From contig OX638322.1 of NCBI GenBank assembly GCA_951812575.1, forward strand, positions 5,114,103-5,178,102: DNA of 64,000 nt, in the 5' to 3' direction. Numbering within the stretch: the first letter of the stretch is position 1; every line of letters starts with the position of its first letter. Made by a program: the position numbers and the translations under genes. Source of the stretch: Candidatus Binatia bacterium (lineage in GTDB: Bacteria > Desulfobacterota > Binatia > Bin18). Of this stretch, positions 52,210 to 60,824 are shown in pieces. The notes under the pieces were generated by a model. The model ran no database searches. It saw only the letters and a program-made list of their open reading frames with translations, and was not told the origin of the DNA.

Positions 52210-53312
52210 GTGAGCACGCTACCCGAGACGTTGCTCACGCGCACGCTTGAGCTGTGTCGATTGGCCAAACAGGCCGGGCTCGGCGTAACCCCGGGCCGGG
52301 TCATTGATGTTGCCCGCTCCCTGCGCGGTATTCAGTTTGACAATGAGGACGACTTCCGCCTCACCCTGCGGACGAACCTGGCCAGTAGTCAAATAGAGGA
52401 ACAGCGATTTGATCGGGTGTTCAACGCCTACTGGTACGGAGAGACGGAGAACGAAGGCTACCGCCTGGGAGTACAGACCGAGTTGCTCCGCGGAAACTTT
52501 GATCAGGGCCTCCAGGAGGCGCACCAGGATATTATTGGCAGCTTGAAGACAGCAGCGCCCAGGAAACCCACCGAGACCTGAACCTGACGGCGCGCTGGGA
52601 TGAGGAGGCGCCACCCATCGAACACACCGTCCGTGCCCTGGCCAAGCATCTCGCCACGCGTCCCAGCCGGCGGCTCAGACCGTCCCCACGGGGCCAGCGG
52701 ATAGACCTGCGACGCTCACTTCGGCGTAATATGCGGCACGGCATGGATATGGTTGAACTCGCCCGGGTCCAGCGCCGCGTGCGTAAGACCCGTCTCGTCT
52801 TGCTATGCGACGTGAGTGGCTCCATGGATGCGTTTAATCCGTTTCTTTTGCAGCTCATGCTGGGGATTCAGAAAGAACTCAAGAATGCGCGCACGGTGGT
52901 TTTCAGCACGGCTGTCACCGAGATTACGTCCGTGCTGCGCCGCCGCTCTGTACAACACACCTTGCAGCAGGTCGGCGAGACGGTCCGCCACTGGTCCGGC
53001 GGTACGGATATCGGCGGGGCACTCACCAGGCTGAATCGGAGCGTCCTGCGTGAAGGCTCGGCCCGCTCAACGGTGGCCGTTATTATCAGTGATGGGTACG
53101 ACAGCGGCCGCACCGAAGTTATTGAGCGCGAAATGCGTGCCCTGAGGCGGCGCGTGCGCACCGTGGTCTGGATCAACCCCATGTACGGGGCCGCAAGCTT
53201 TGAGCCGCGCGCCCAGGGGATGAAGGCCGCCCTACCCTATATTGACCATTTCTTGCCGGCGTATAATGCCCAATCGTTGCAGGTCTTGGTGCGCGAGTTG
53301 GCGCGGGTCTGA
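52210..53312 (+). CDS. VWA-domain (CoxE-like) protein, frameshifted
   Basis: I start at GTG 52210 (GAAGGAG upstream); ATG 52171 is possible. The N-terminal half (TRTLELCRLAKQAGLGVTPG, RSLRGIQFDNEDDFRLTLRT) is in one frame and stops at 52581. The rest continues in the frame one base earlier from about 52545 (EDSSAQETHRDLNLTARWDE, then RRSLRRNM and VLLCDVSGSMDAF). The MIDAS triad DVSGSM, GGTDIGGAL and ISDGYDSG is intact. One missing base near 52545 would restore a CoxE-type protein of about 367 residues. Either the gene is broken or the sequence has an indel. Confidence 0.75.
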
Positions 53313-53432
53313 TGGGGAGGAGACCAGCGTGTCGAGTGCCAGTCCTCCCCGCCCGAGTAGATACACTGTGGACAATGCCAGCCGGATGTAGGAAAGGTCG
53401 TGCCATATTCTATCGCGGTGAGGGGTCTCTGC

Positions 53433-54466
53433 ATGTCGTCACGGCTCATCATTCCAGTGTCCGCACTACTCCTCTTATCCATTGTCTTCGTGCCTCGTTC
53501 CCGACCTTCCGGACCGTGGCCTTGAACCATCATATCGAGCTTCCGTCTGGTATCGACATTCCCAACATAAGCGTCTCCTCGTTTTTTTCGGAGACCGCCG
53601 AAGTACTGGCGAGAAAAGAGCCTTCCCTGCTCTTGGCCGAAGACGCAGGTGGTACTGTGCTGCTGGCCCTAGCCGACATGGATGGAGGCTTGTTGGGCGA
53701 GCGGCAGGGGGAGGTCGAAATCAGCCTGGATAGCACCGCGGTGGCGCTCGTTGGGATCGCCGCAGGTATTGCCATCCCCGACATGCACTCCCTATTGGCC
53801 AGAATAATCCAAGACTACCCACAATTTCCTGGATTAACGGATAGGTTACGGTGGAGATTAGGGACCGACAAAAACTTTCTGGACCGCCTGTATGACGACC
53901 CCGAAACCGTGCGTCTCATCCAGGTCGTCGCCCAGGACATCGCTCGGCAGTTAGGACAGCGATTTGAACCGCAGTCGGTCCTCGTCATGGACCACCTGAC
54001 CAGTTCCAGGGCGCGCAGCCAGGGCTGGCAGACCTGCGGCGACGTAGCCAATCACCGTTGGTCGGACGAACCAATCTGCCCGCGTGGCTGGGACTGTGAG
54101 AGCTTCGTGCCCAACGATTACGCCACGCGGGCGGAATGTGAGCAGGGGGCCCGGGAGTGGAGGGGTGGAGGCGATATGGGTGAGGAGCAGAGAGACTGCG
54201 GAGTAGACCTGGGCTCAGTCGCCGGGAGCGCCTGTTGCGCAACGGCTAGGGCCTCCCAGGAGGCAGTTTGCGACGACGACTACGATCTTTGCCTACGCAA
54301 CTGCACCATAATAACGGATGAAGAATGCGGCCCATTCTACTGTCTTCGCACCGTGAAAGGCCCTTGCGATGTAGTGGTCTCCAATAACCATCAAGCATGC
54401 CTCGAGACATATACCCATTATTGTGATGGGGTGCCGTTGCCAATTGAGATACCTTGTGACCCGTGA
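53433..54466 (+). CDS. Secreted cysteine-rich protein, probable frameshift near its start
   Basis: ATG 53433 with GTGAGGGG upstream opens SSRLIIPVSALLLLSIVFVP, a clean signal peptide, but this frame stops at 53523. The body lies in another frame (open from 53312 to 54466): TVALNHHIELPSGIDIPNIS, ALADMDGGLLGE, STAVALVGIAAGIAIPDMHS, and a C-terminal half with at least 16 cysteines (CCATARASQEAVCDDD, CLRNCTI, CGPFYCLRT). A single indel between 53480 and 53520 would join them. No family is recognised; an exported disulfide-rich protein is inferred. Confidence 0.45.
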
Positions 54467-54473
54467 CGGAGTA

Positions 54474-54484
54474 CCCCCCCCCCC
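54474..54484. repeat. Run of 11 cytosines
   Basis: An 11-C homopolymer begins 8 bp after the stop of the cysteine-rich protein gene. The 54467-54833 gap (367 bp) contains this run, the palindrome at 54757 and no recognisable gene. Confidence 0.8.
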
Positions 54485-54756
54485 AGACTTCGGGAGGGTG
54501 ACCCCAAGAGACTGGCTATTCGGTCAAACCTCGGGATGGACAGCCGCCTGAGTGATCAGCAGAGATGACATGTCCGAGCGTAATTCCCATTGTTCGCCAC
54601 GCGCCCCCAAGAGCGCGAAGGGTTCCCGCCGCCCCGCCGCACACTCCCGGTAGCCCAGCCCCCACACCGTCGCACGTGCTGCCCAAGGCGGTCAGCTCTA
54701 TCAGGCCGCCTAGAGCGGTTTACGATACGTTATAGCCGGGCCGATCCCCTTGCGTC

Positions 54757-54829
54757 ATGCCGGACGTGATCCGGTATCCAGAAACCAGGGGGCGGGACGC
54801 CTGGATTCCTGTTTGTACAGGAATGACGG
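54757..54829. repeat. CGTCATGCC...GGAATGACG palindromic repeat
   Basis: CGTCATGCCGGACGTGATCC ... CAGGAATGACG with GGTATCCAG and CTGGATTCC as inner arms. This is the well-known GTCATTCCxGxxAxxxxGGAATCCAG type of dispersed palindrome found in many proteobacterial genomes. It sits next to the 3' end of the small reverse gene. Confidence 0.8.
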
Positions 54830-54833
54830 ACGG

Positions 54834-54998
54834 CTACACAGAATCGGAATTTGCTCTAGCCTTTTGCTCATAAAGCCAGGTCCGGCGTGTGACAAAGCTG
54901 TGAAGGGTTGTGGCCGACAGGCGCTGGAGCACTTCGGTCGCCTCATCAAAAATTGTCCCCGGAGGACGGACACCAATCTTGACACGCTTGGCTTTCAT
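54834..54998 (-). CDS. Small protein of unknown function
   Basis: 54 residues from ATG 54998 with AAAGGGAAGGT just upstream. MKAKRVKIGVRPPGTIFDEA then TEVLQRLSATTLHSFVTRRT: a basic N-terminus and one predicted helix. Its position, divergent from a toxin-antitoxin pair, suggests a regulator or orphan antitoxin, but no family is recognised. Confidence 0.45.
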   Translation of the reverse strand: MKAKRVKIGVRPPGTIFDEATEVLQRLSATTLHSFVTRRTWLYEQKARANSDSV

Positions 54999-55079
54999 AC
55001 CTTCCCTTTCAGAACTGGCTAGGATAACCTCAAGAAAGAGATTGGGGAAGGCTAACAAAGGAGGCACTGAAACTCCATC

Positions 55080-55412
55080 ATGCCAGCGACAAGAAAAAAA
55101 GCCACTTCACATTCCTATATCGAACGGAGAAAAGGCGTATGCGGTGGTCGACCGGTTATTAATGGAACACGTTTCCCGGTGAGTTCGATTGCGATTCAGT
55201 ATCAACGCGGCCTCTCGGCCGAAGATATTCTTCGGGACTATCCCCAGTTGTCTCCACCTCAGGTCTACGGAGCATTAGCCTACTATTTCGATCATCAAGC
55301 GGAAGTTGAGGCTGAAGTGGCCAACATCCGGCACGGAGAGCGGCAGATGAGTAGGGACCCTGCTCTGAGGTTGTTCAGGAATGACAAAACCAACTCTGTA
55401 TCTGGACCATGA
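55080..55412 (+). CDS. DUF433 antitoxin
   Basis: 110 residues. YIERRKGVCGGRPVINGTRFPVSSIAIQYQRGLSAEDILRDYPQLSPPQVYGALAYYFDHQAEVEAEV is the DUF433 (COG2442) winged helix, normally the DNA-binding antitoxin next to a PIN-like toxin. It overlaps the following gene by 32 bp, and the last 12 residues (FRNDKTNSVSGP) are encoded by the overlap. Confidence 0.88.
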   Translation: MPATRKKATSHSYIERRKGVCGGRPVINGTRFPVSSIAIQYQRGLSAEDILRDYPQLSPPQVYGALAYYFDHQAEVEAEVANIRHGERQMSRDPALRLFRNDKTNSVSGP

Positions 55413-55740
55413 TGTCCACCTCTACTTCGCCGCTGCTCTTGAACGGCATGGGTATGAGGCACACAGCACCCAAGAGTTCAGCAACCAGTCCCTACCCGAC
55501 GACGCACAGTTGGCCTTTGCCACACAGCGGAACTGGACCTTATTGGGTTACAATACGAGTGACTTTTTCGAGATTCATCACAATGGGGTCCGGCAAGACA
55601 AAGCTCACGCGGGTATTATTCTCGCGTCTCAATTCAATCCGAAGCGCACTTTTCGCCGTCCGCTTCATCTCCTTTTTCTCTCCACACTCGATGACTTACG
55701 AAATCAAGTCGTTTTCCTTGGAGCGTGGCTTGACCTGTGA
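55381..55740 (+). CDS. DUF5615 PIN-like toxin
   Basis: 119 residues. TLYLDHDVHLYFAAALERHGYEAHSTQEF (first acidic pair), SLPDDAQLAFATQRNWTLLGYNTSDFFEIHHNG and HAGIILASQFNPKRTFRRPLHLLFL fit the DUF5615 family, a Mut7-C-related PIN-like RNase. Paired with the overlapping DUF433 gene as a VapBC-like toxin-antitoxin module. Confidence 0.87.
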   Translation: MTKPTLYLDHDVHLYFAAALERHGYEAHSTQEFSNQSLPDDAQLAFATQRNWTLLGYNTSDFFEIHHNGVRQDKAHAGIILASQFNPKRTFRRPLHLLFLSTLDDLRNQVVFLGAWLDL

Positions 55741-55837
55741 TCTCTGTCGGTATTCCTCTCTCGTTTTACCCTTGACAAACTCGACCCTGCCCGATTAGTC
55801 AGTAAATCTTTTGACAGTTTTTTCAAAGCGAGGGGAT

Positions 55838-56635
55838 ATGCCAACCAAGTATGTTGATGTTGACGGCTATGCGGTGCATTACTTTCACACCGGCCAGACA
55901 ACGCTGCCACCGGTTGTGCCTGATGTCAGCAAAGGCACGCTCTTTTTATACGTCCACGGGGCAGGCAGTAACGGCCATTTCGCCCACAAGATGCTGGATA
56001 TGCTCTCGGCTGCCCACAGTCCGCTGTCCTTCGACTTTCCGGGCCACGGGCGTTCAAGCGGGACGGAAAGCCTCAAAAGCGTGGCCGCCTATAGCGACTT
56101 CACCTATAGTCTGTGGCAGACCCTGGACGTGCGTCCGGTGGTCATTATCGGCCATTCCATGGGCGGCGCCATCGCCATGGATTTGGCCCTGCGCCACGCG
56201 GATATGGTGGAAGGCCTCGCCCTGACCTGTACGGCGGCGAAGTTCAACATCCCGGATGAGCTGATCGACACCTGGCAGGCGGTGATGAAAGGCCGCCGGG
56301 GACAGCCGTTTACCAAGGTATCGTGCTCACCGCAGACGCCGCAGGCAATCATCCAAGAAGGCTGGATGGAGCAGATCAAGACCGACCCGCGCGTCCGCTG
56401 CTTTGATTTGATGGCCTGCCAGCAGGTTGACCTGAGGGCACAGCTAGGACAGCTCGACCTGCCCACACTGGTGCTGGCCGGAGCGGATGACGCCACCACG
56501 CCAGTCGCTCAGGCAGAAGAGTTGCGAGACCATATTCCGAATGCACAACTGAGCGTGATTCCCGAGGCCGGGCACTGGTTGCCACTCGAAAAACCGCAGG
56601 CCGCCTGCGATGCCATTCAGGCGTTCTTCAACTAA
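55838..56635 (+). CDS. Alpha/beta hydrolase
   Basis: 265 residues from ATG 55838 (GCGAGGGG upstream). LFLYVHGAGSNGHFAH is the oxyanion-hole segment, VVIIGHSMGGAIAMDLALRH the nucleophile elbow (Ser), LVLAGADDATTPVAQAEE the acid and AGHWLPLEKP the His. Esterase, C-C hydrolase or thioesterase activity is possible. First gene of a forward run with thiolase, DUF35, PHP and MaoC genes (29 bp to the thiolase). Confidence 0.88.
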   Translation: MPTKYVDVDGYAVHYFHTGQTTLPPVVPDVSKGTLFLYVHGAGSNGHFAHKMLDMLSAAHSPLSFDFPGHGRSSGTESLKSVAAYSDFTYSLWQTLDVRPVVIIGHSMGGAIAMDLALRHADMVEGLALTCTAAKFNIPDELIDTWQAVMKGRRGQPFTKVSCSPQTPQAIIQEGWMEQIKTDPRVRCFDLMACQQVDLRAQLGQLDLPTLVLAGADDATTPVAQAEELRDHIPNAQLSVIPEAGHWLPLEKPQAACDAIQAFFN

Positions 56636-56664
56636 AGAGGCCTCTTCAACTAGAGAGGAATAGT

Positions 56665-57813
56665 ATGAGTATCAGTCGAAAAGCAGCGCTAGCCGGTGTC
56701 TACGAGCACCCGCTCCGTTGGGCGCCGCATAAAACCCAATACCAGATCATGGCCGAGAGTGCGCGAGGCGCCCTGGACGATGCCGGGCTGAGCATAAAAG
56801 ACGTAGGCGGCCTGTTTACCTCAGGGGTGGGCGGGATGGGGATTATCGCGCTGGCCGAGCACTTGAATCTGAACCCCGATTTCCTGGACTCCAACTCGAT
56901 CGGCGGCTCGTCCTTTGTTTCGCATACGGCTCACGCTGCGGCGGCGATTGCCGCCGGCTACTGCGATGTGGCCCTGATTCTGTACGGCAGCAAATGGTCC
57001 TCAGACCGTTTTGCCGTTGGCACGGGAGGCGGCGGGAGCGGCGATCCGCCGGAACAGTTTGAGGGCTGCTACGGCCCGACAACCGTTGGCGCCTATGCCC
57101 TGGCCGCGCAGCGGCATATATACGAATTCGGTACGACCGGTGAGCAACTGGCCGAGATTGCCGTGACCACGCGCAAGCACGCCTCGCTGAATCCGCACGC
57201 AAAGTTCCGTGACCTGATTAGCGTTGACGACGTCCTGGCCTCGCGCGAGGTGTCTTCACCGCTACACCTGCTGGACTGCTGCATGATCTCCGATGGCGGT
57301 GGCGCCCTGGTTGTCACCTCTGCTGAACGGGCACGCGATCTCAGAAAGAAGCCCGTCTATCTCCTGAGCGCGGCGGAGTCCTGTGCCCATACCAGCGCCG
57401 GGATGCGCGATATTACTGACGCGGCGGCCAAGCAGTCCGGCCCGAAGGCCATGGCGCGGGCCGGGGTGAGTCATAGCGACTTTGACATGGCCATGATTTA
57501 CGACTCCTTCACCATTACCGTGTGCATCACCCTCGAAAGCCTGGGATTTTGTCAAAAAGGGGAAGGCGGGGCGTATGTCCAGAACGGTCGTATTGGTCTG
57601 GGCGGAGAACTCCCGATCAATACCGACGGCGGCGGGCTGTCCTCCAATCACCCCGGCATGCGCGGGATTTTTCTGGTGATCGAGGCGGTCAAGCAGTTAC
57701 GGGGCGAGTGTGGAGAGCGCCAGGTCAAAGATTGTGCACTCGCATTTTGCCATGGAACGGGTGGAACACTCGGGCTCCGACATAGCGGGGCCTCTCTGGT
57801 CCTCGGAGTATAG
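56665..57813 (+). CDS. Thiolase family protein (SCP-x-like acetyl-CoA acetyltransferase)
   Basis: 382 residues. ESARGALDDAGLSIKDVGGLFTSG, HTAHAAAAIAAGYCDVALILYGSKWSS, DCCMISDGGGALVVTSAERARDL and ALAFCHGTGGTLGLRHSGASLVL belong to the non-classical thiolase group. The N-terminal catalytic Cys is not seen at the usual place (SIGGSSFVSHTAHA here), as in many of these thiolases that pair with a DUF35 protein. It probably acts on a branched, steroid-like or aromatic acyl-CoA. Next gene: DUF35, 27 bp on. Confidence 0.88.
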   Translation: MSISRKAALAGVYEHPLRWAPHKTQYQIMAESARGALDDAGLSIKDVGGLFTSGVGGMGIIALAEHLNLNPDFLDSNSIGGSSFVSHTAHAAAAIAAGYCDVALILYGSKWSSDRFAVGTGGGGSGDPPEQFEGCYGPTTVGAYALAAQRHIYEFGTTGEQLAEIAVTTRKHASLNPHAKFRDLISVDDVLASREVSSPLHLLDCCMISDGGGALVVTSAERARDLRKKPVYLLSAAESCAHTSAGMRDITDAAAKQSGPKAMARAGVSHSDFDMAMIYDSFTITVCITLESLGFCQKGEGGAYVQNGRIGLGGELPINTDGGGLSSNHPGMRGIFLVIEAVKQLRGECGERQVKDCALAFCHGTGGTLGLRHSGASLVLGV

Positions 57814-57840
57814 CCGCGGTCCGGTAACGGGGGAGTGATT

Positions 57841-58263
57841 ATGGCTGATGAGAAAAAGAAAGCGAACCGTCCGGTCCCACGGGTAGATGAAGAGTCGCGG
57901 CCGTTCTGGGAGGCCTGCGCCCGACACGAACTGTATGTTCAGAAATGTCGCACCTGTGGAACGGTCTTTTACTATCCGCGCGCCTTTTGCCCGGAAAACC
58001 TGTCGCAGGACTTTGAGTGGCTGCGCTGTAGCGGCAGGGGGACCGTCTACACCTTTACGATTACCCGACAGAATCAAAGTGCAGGCTTTCGTAACAAAGT
58101 GCCCTATGTCATGGCCTATGTCGAGTTGGAAGAAGGGGTGCGGATGCTGACCAATATCGTGGGCTGTGACCCGGAGAGCGTCACCATCGGCATGCCGGTC
58201 GAAGTCACCTTCGAGGACGTGACGCCGGAAGTCTCGGTGCCGCTGTTCAAACCCGCTTCATAG
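57841..58263 (+). CDS. DUF35 OB-fold protein with zinc ribbon, thiolase partner
   Basis: 140 residues from ATG 57841. RPFWEACARHELYVQKCRTCGTVFYYPRAFCP holds the rubredoxin-like zinc ribbon (Cys-x2-Cys and a third Cys), followed by an OB-fold that binds acyl-CoA (GRGTVYTFTITRQNQSAGFRNKVPYVMAYVELEEGVRML). DUF35 proteins form complexes with SCP-x-type thiolases or with MaoC-like hydratases, both present here. Confidence 0.92.
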   Translation: MADEKKKANRPVPRVDEESRPFWEACARHELYVQKCRTCGTVFYYPRAFCPENLSQDFEWLRCSGRGTVYTFTITRQNQSAGFRNKVPYVMAYVELEEGVRMLTNIVGCDPESVTIGMPVEVTFEDVTPEVSVPLFKPAS

Positions 58264-58317
58264 TCTGTTGGGTCCTTTGGGTCTATTGAGTCCTTTGAGT
58301 CTGACCCAATTGACTCA
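58264..58317. repeat. 9-bp degenerate repeat array, second copy
   Basis: Six units of 9 bp: TCTGTTGGG, TCCTTTGGG, TCTATTGAG, TCCTTTGAG, TCTGACCCA, ATTGACTCA. It is the same unit and bipartite inverted layout as the array at 8281 and starts one base after the DUF35 stop codon. Confidence 0.8.
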
Positions 58318-58420
58318 AATCGTTCGCTTCTGGCACTATAGATGGCTCACAACCAGAAAAAACTGCTTCGACAAAAGGAGATGAAAAAGCCGGCTTCGCG
58401 CTCCGGTTCTCAGATATCCC

Positions 58421-59098
58421 ATGGCACGAGTAATTGACCTCCACCTTCATTCTGAAGCCTCGGACGACAGCCGCGCGCCGGTTGAGGCCTATCTCAAATG
58501 GCTGGCCCGTAAGCGCGACGAACGGCCGCTGGATGGTATCGTGCTGACCGAACACCGCCAGTTCGACACCCGGAGTGATTACCGAGACCTCGAAGATAAG
58601 TACGGCATGCTGATCCTCAAAGCCTCTGAAGTCGAGACCGAGTACGGTCACGTCTTGGTGTATGGGGTCAATGACGCAATGCTGCAACGCTTCGACTTCT
58701 CCAACGTCCGGCTGCGAGCCCAGGAGGTTATTGACGAGGTGGCGCGCATGGGCGGTGTGGCCATGCCGTGTCATCCGGGTCGGCCCACTATTGGATTGAT
58801 CGAGCACTATGAAAACCGTCCTCCGCTTGAGGGGGTGGTTGGCGTCGAGGCCCTGAACGGCGGAAGCAAAAAAGGCGAGAATGAGCGCGTTGCCGCACTG
58901 ATCGATACGTATGGCTACCATGCGTTTGGGGGGAGTGATGCCCATCTGGTGAGTTTTGTCGGGATTTGTGCCACCGAGTTTGAGAAAGAGATTACGAATA
59001 CCGAAGAGTTGGTTGAGGCGCTGCGAACGGGCGGTTACCGTCCGGTTGATTTTCGTGTCCGGCGCGCCCCGGCCCAGCCGGCAGCCAGTGGTGCCTAG
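58421..59098 (+). CDS. PHP domain protein
   Basis: 225 residues. VIDLHLHSEASDDSRAPVEA (metal-binding HxH), GIVLTEHRQFDTRS, ILKASEVETEYGHVLVYG, GVAMPCHPGRPTIGLIEHYE and YGYHAFGGSDAHLVSFVG give the usual His/Asp/Glu set of PHP metallophosphoesterases. The substrate may be a nucleotide, histidinol phosphate or another phosphate ester; none is assigned. It sits between the DUF35 and MaoC genes. Confidence 0.87.
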   Translation: MARVIDLHLHSEASDDSRAPVEAYLKWLARKRDERPLDGIVLTEHRQFDTRSDYRDLEDKYGMLILKASEVETEYGHVLVYGVNDAMLQRFDFSNVRLRAQEVIDEVARMGGVAMPCHPGRPTIGLIEHYENRPPLEGVVGVEALNGGSKKGENERVAALIDTYGYHAFGGSDAHLVSFVGICATEFEKEITNTEELVEALRTGGYRPVDFRVRRAPAQPAASGA

Positions 59099-59109
59099 AG
59101 GAGATACGG

Positions 59110-59553
59110 ATGGCGCTTGAATTTGATCGGTCCATCTTAGGCCAGGTGTTTGACGAGACGGACTTTCCGCCGGTTGAGAAAGCGGACCTCTTACACTTTG
59201 CGGACGCGCTGGGAGAGACCAACCCGCTCTACACCGATGAAGCAGTAGCGGCGAAGGGACCGTATAGCGGCCTTGTTGCAGCCCCGACCTATGTCACCCG
59301 GCTCCGCCCCAAAAAAATGACGCCCGAGCATATGCCACGCTTTGGCAAGATCGGCTTTGACGGCGGGCGTGACGTTGAAATTTTCGCCCCGGTCCGGCCC
59401 GGCGACCGGCTAAAAATGGTCAGCACCATACACGATATTTACGAGAAAACCGGGCGCAGTGGCTCCATGTATTTCATCGTCCTGCGGAATGAGATCACAA
59501 ACCAGGACGGCCAGAAGATTGCCACTGTTGACCATAGGATTATGCAGCGATGA
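59110..59553 (+). CDS. MaoC/FAS1-like dehydratase, N-terminal-domain type
   Basis: 147 residues. KADLLHFADALGETNPLYTDEAVAAKGPYSGLVAAPTYVTRL is the hot-dog fold of the FAS1-like/MaoC N-terminal dehydratase family, and DGGRDVEIFAPVRPGDRLKMVSTIHDIYEK the following strand block. It lacks the catalytic Asp/His hydratase motif, so it is probably the structural subunit paired with the next gene, which starts inside its stop codon (ATGA). Confidence 0.85.
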   Translation: MALEFDRSILGQVFDETDFPPVEKADLLHFADALGETNPLYTDEAVAAKGPYSGLVAAPTYVTRLRPKKMTPEHMPRFGKIGFDGGRDVEIFAPVRPGDRLKMVSTIHDIYEKTGRSGSMYFIVLRNEITNQDGQKIATVDHRIMQR

Positions 59554-59972
59554 AAACACTCTATTTTGAAGAGATCGAAGAGGGCGACGAGTTGCCGCCT
59601 ATCGACCTGCTTCTGACCAAAGACTTTGTCCGCACGTACGCCAAGACGGCCGGTATGGATTTCCCACGCTTCACGGACGACGAAGGGGCACGCCAGGAGG
59701 GTCTGCCGGGCATGATCGCGCCTGGGGTTTTAAGTATGGGGCTACTGGCCCGACTGATCGGCGAGTGGAACCAAGCGGCGCAGATTACCCGGATCGGCAC
59801 GACGTTTCGCAGTCCGGTCCTGCCTGACTGTCATATTCACCTGCTGGGCTTTGTCACGCAAAAGGATGCAGAGCAGCATACGGCGGAGTGCGATATCTGG
59901 ATGGAGAACGCTGATGGAGAACGCTGGGTCATTGGCACGGCGACCGTTGTGTTGCCAACCAGAAACTCCTAG
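59550..59972 (+). CDS. MaoC-like hydratase
   Basis: 140 residues. LLTKDFVRTYAKTAGMDFPRFTDDEGARQEGLPGMIAPGVLSMGLLARLIGEW is the MaoC/R-specific enoyl-CoA hydratase-like segment; GLPGMIAPGVL takes the place of the usual GxxxAHG motif. With the previous gene it likely forms a heterodimeric hydratase acting on an enoyl-CoA that the thiolase pair cleaves. Last gene of the CoA-ester run. Confidence 0.85.
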   Translation: MKTLYFEEIEEGDELPPIDLLLTKDFVRTYAKTAGMDFPRFTDDEGARQEGLPGMIAPGVLSMGLLARLIGEWNQAAQITRIGTTFRSPVLPDCHIHLLGFVTQKDAEQHTAECDIWMENADGERWVIGTATVVLPTRNS

Positions 59973-59997
59973 AGGACAGTATTCAGAGAGTAGAACA

Positions 59998-60765
59998 ATG
60001 CAAAAACGACGACTTGGCTGTGTGATGGTTTTCTGTTTGGTCAGCATGCTCGGACTTGGCCCGTACATGCCAACAGCTTTTGCTCAGAATGGAGCAACGC
60101 AGCAGGGGCTGGACGACTCGCTGGACATGCTTGACAGCCCCACCCCGGTGTACGAACCGTCCGTTTTTGAACCCTTTAATGAGAAGATGTTCTCCTTGAA
60201 CATCTGGATGGATGAACATATCCTCCGACCGGTTGCCCGCTCCTATGCCGGAGCTGTGCCGGAGCCGGCGCGGCTCAGCGTCCGCCGTTTTTTCGACAAT
60301 ATCGGGGTTGTGCCGCGCTTTGCGAATAGCCTCTTTCAGCTCAAGCTGGACGGCGCGGCGCGGGAAGCCGGACGCTTTATGATCAACACGACGATTGGCG
60401 GTCTCGGCTTTTTCGATGTAGCCAGAAACAAGTTTGGGCTCGAAAGGAGTCAAGAGGACTTTGGCCAAACCCTCGGGACTTATGGCATAGGATCGGGCCC
60501 GTATCTGGTGTTGCCCTTTATCGGACCTTCCACGGTGCGTGACGCCATTGGCCGGGTCGCGGACGGAGCCATGGACCCGAAGACCTATTTTTTGTCCACG
60601 GTCGAAGTCACGACAACGGATGCGGGCACGGTGCTCACCAGTGCGGTCAACGAACGCTCCCTCAATCTTGAACTCTTCGAGAGTGTGGATCGCTTTTCTC
60701 TGGATATGTACAGCGCGGTGCAAGACTTCTACCTGCAAAATCGAGAGAGGCTGATCGCAGAATAA
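59998..60765 (+). CDS. mlaA: MlaA/VacJ family protein
   Basis: 255 residues from ATG 59998. An N-terminal signal (CVMVFCLVSMLGLGPYMPTAFA) is present, but no lipobox at the expected place. Then VFEPFNEKMFSLNIWMDEHI, VPRFANSLFQLKLDGAAREAGRFMINTTIGGLGFFDVA and FGQTLGTYGIGSGPYLVLPFIGPSTVRDAIG, which are diagnostic MlaA motifs. MlaA removes phospholipids from the outer leaflet of the outer membrane. Followed by an MlaC-like and an HpnN-like gene: a lipid- or hopanoid-transport operon. Confidence 0.93.
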   Translation: MQKRRLGCVMVFCLVSMLGLGPYMPTAFAQNGATQQGLDDSLDMLDSPTPVYEPSVFEPFNEKMFSLNIWMDEHILRPVARSYAGAVPEPARLSVRRFFDNIGVVPRFANSLFQLKLDGAAREAGRFMINTTIGGLGFFDVARNKFGLERSQEDFGQTLGTYGIGSGPYLVLPFIGPSTVRDAIGRVADGAMDPKTYFLSTVEVTTTDAGTVLTSAVNERSLNLELFESVDRFSLDMYSAVQDFYLQNRERLIAE

Positions 60766-60824
60766 GCCTCCGGCCTCTCGGAAACATCGGCAAGACGGCG
60801 CCTGGAGCGTCGAGGAGCTTGAGC

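Noticed and set aside
52579..52581. TGA in the VWA gene as selenocysteine
   Set aside because: Sequence after the TGA in the same frame is not VWA-like, whereas the adjacent frame continues the CoxE pattern.
53312..53432. Use of the first start of the 384-codon frame for the cysteine-rich protein
   Set aside because: The residues before 53433 lack a signal peptide, while an adjacent frame has one with a good ribosome site.
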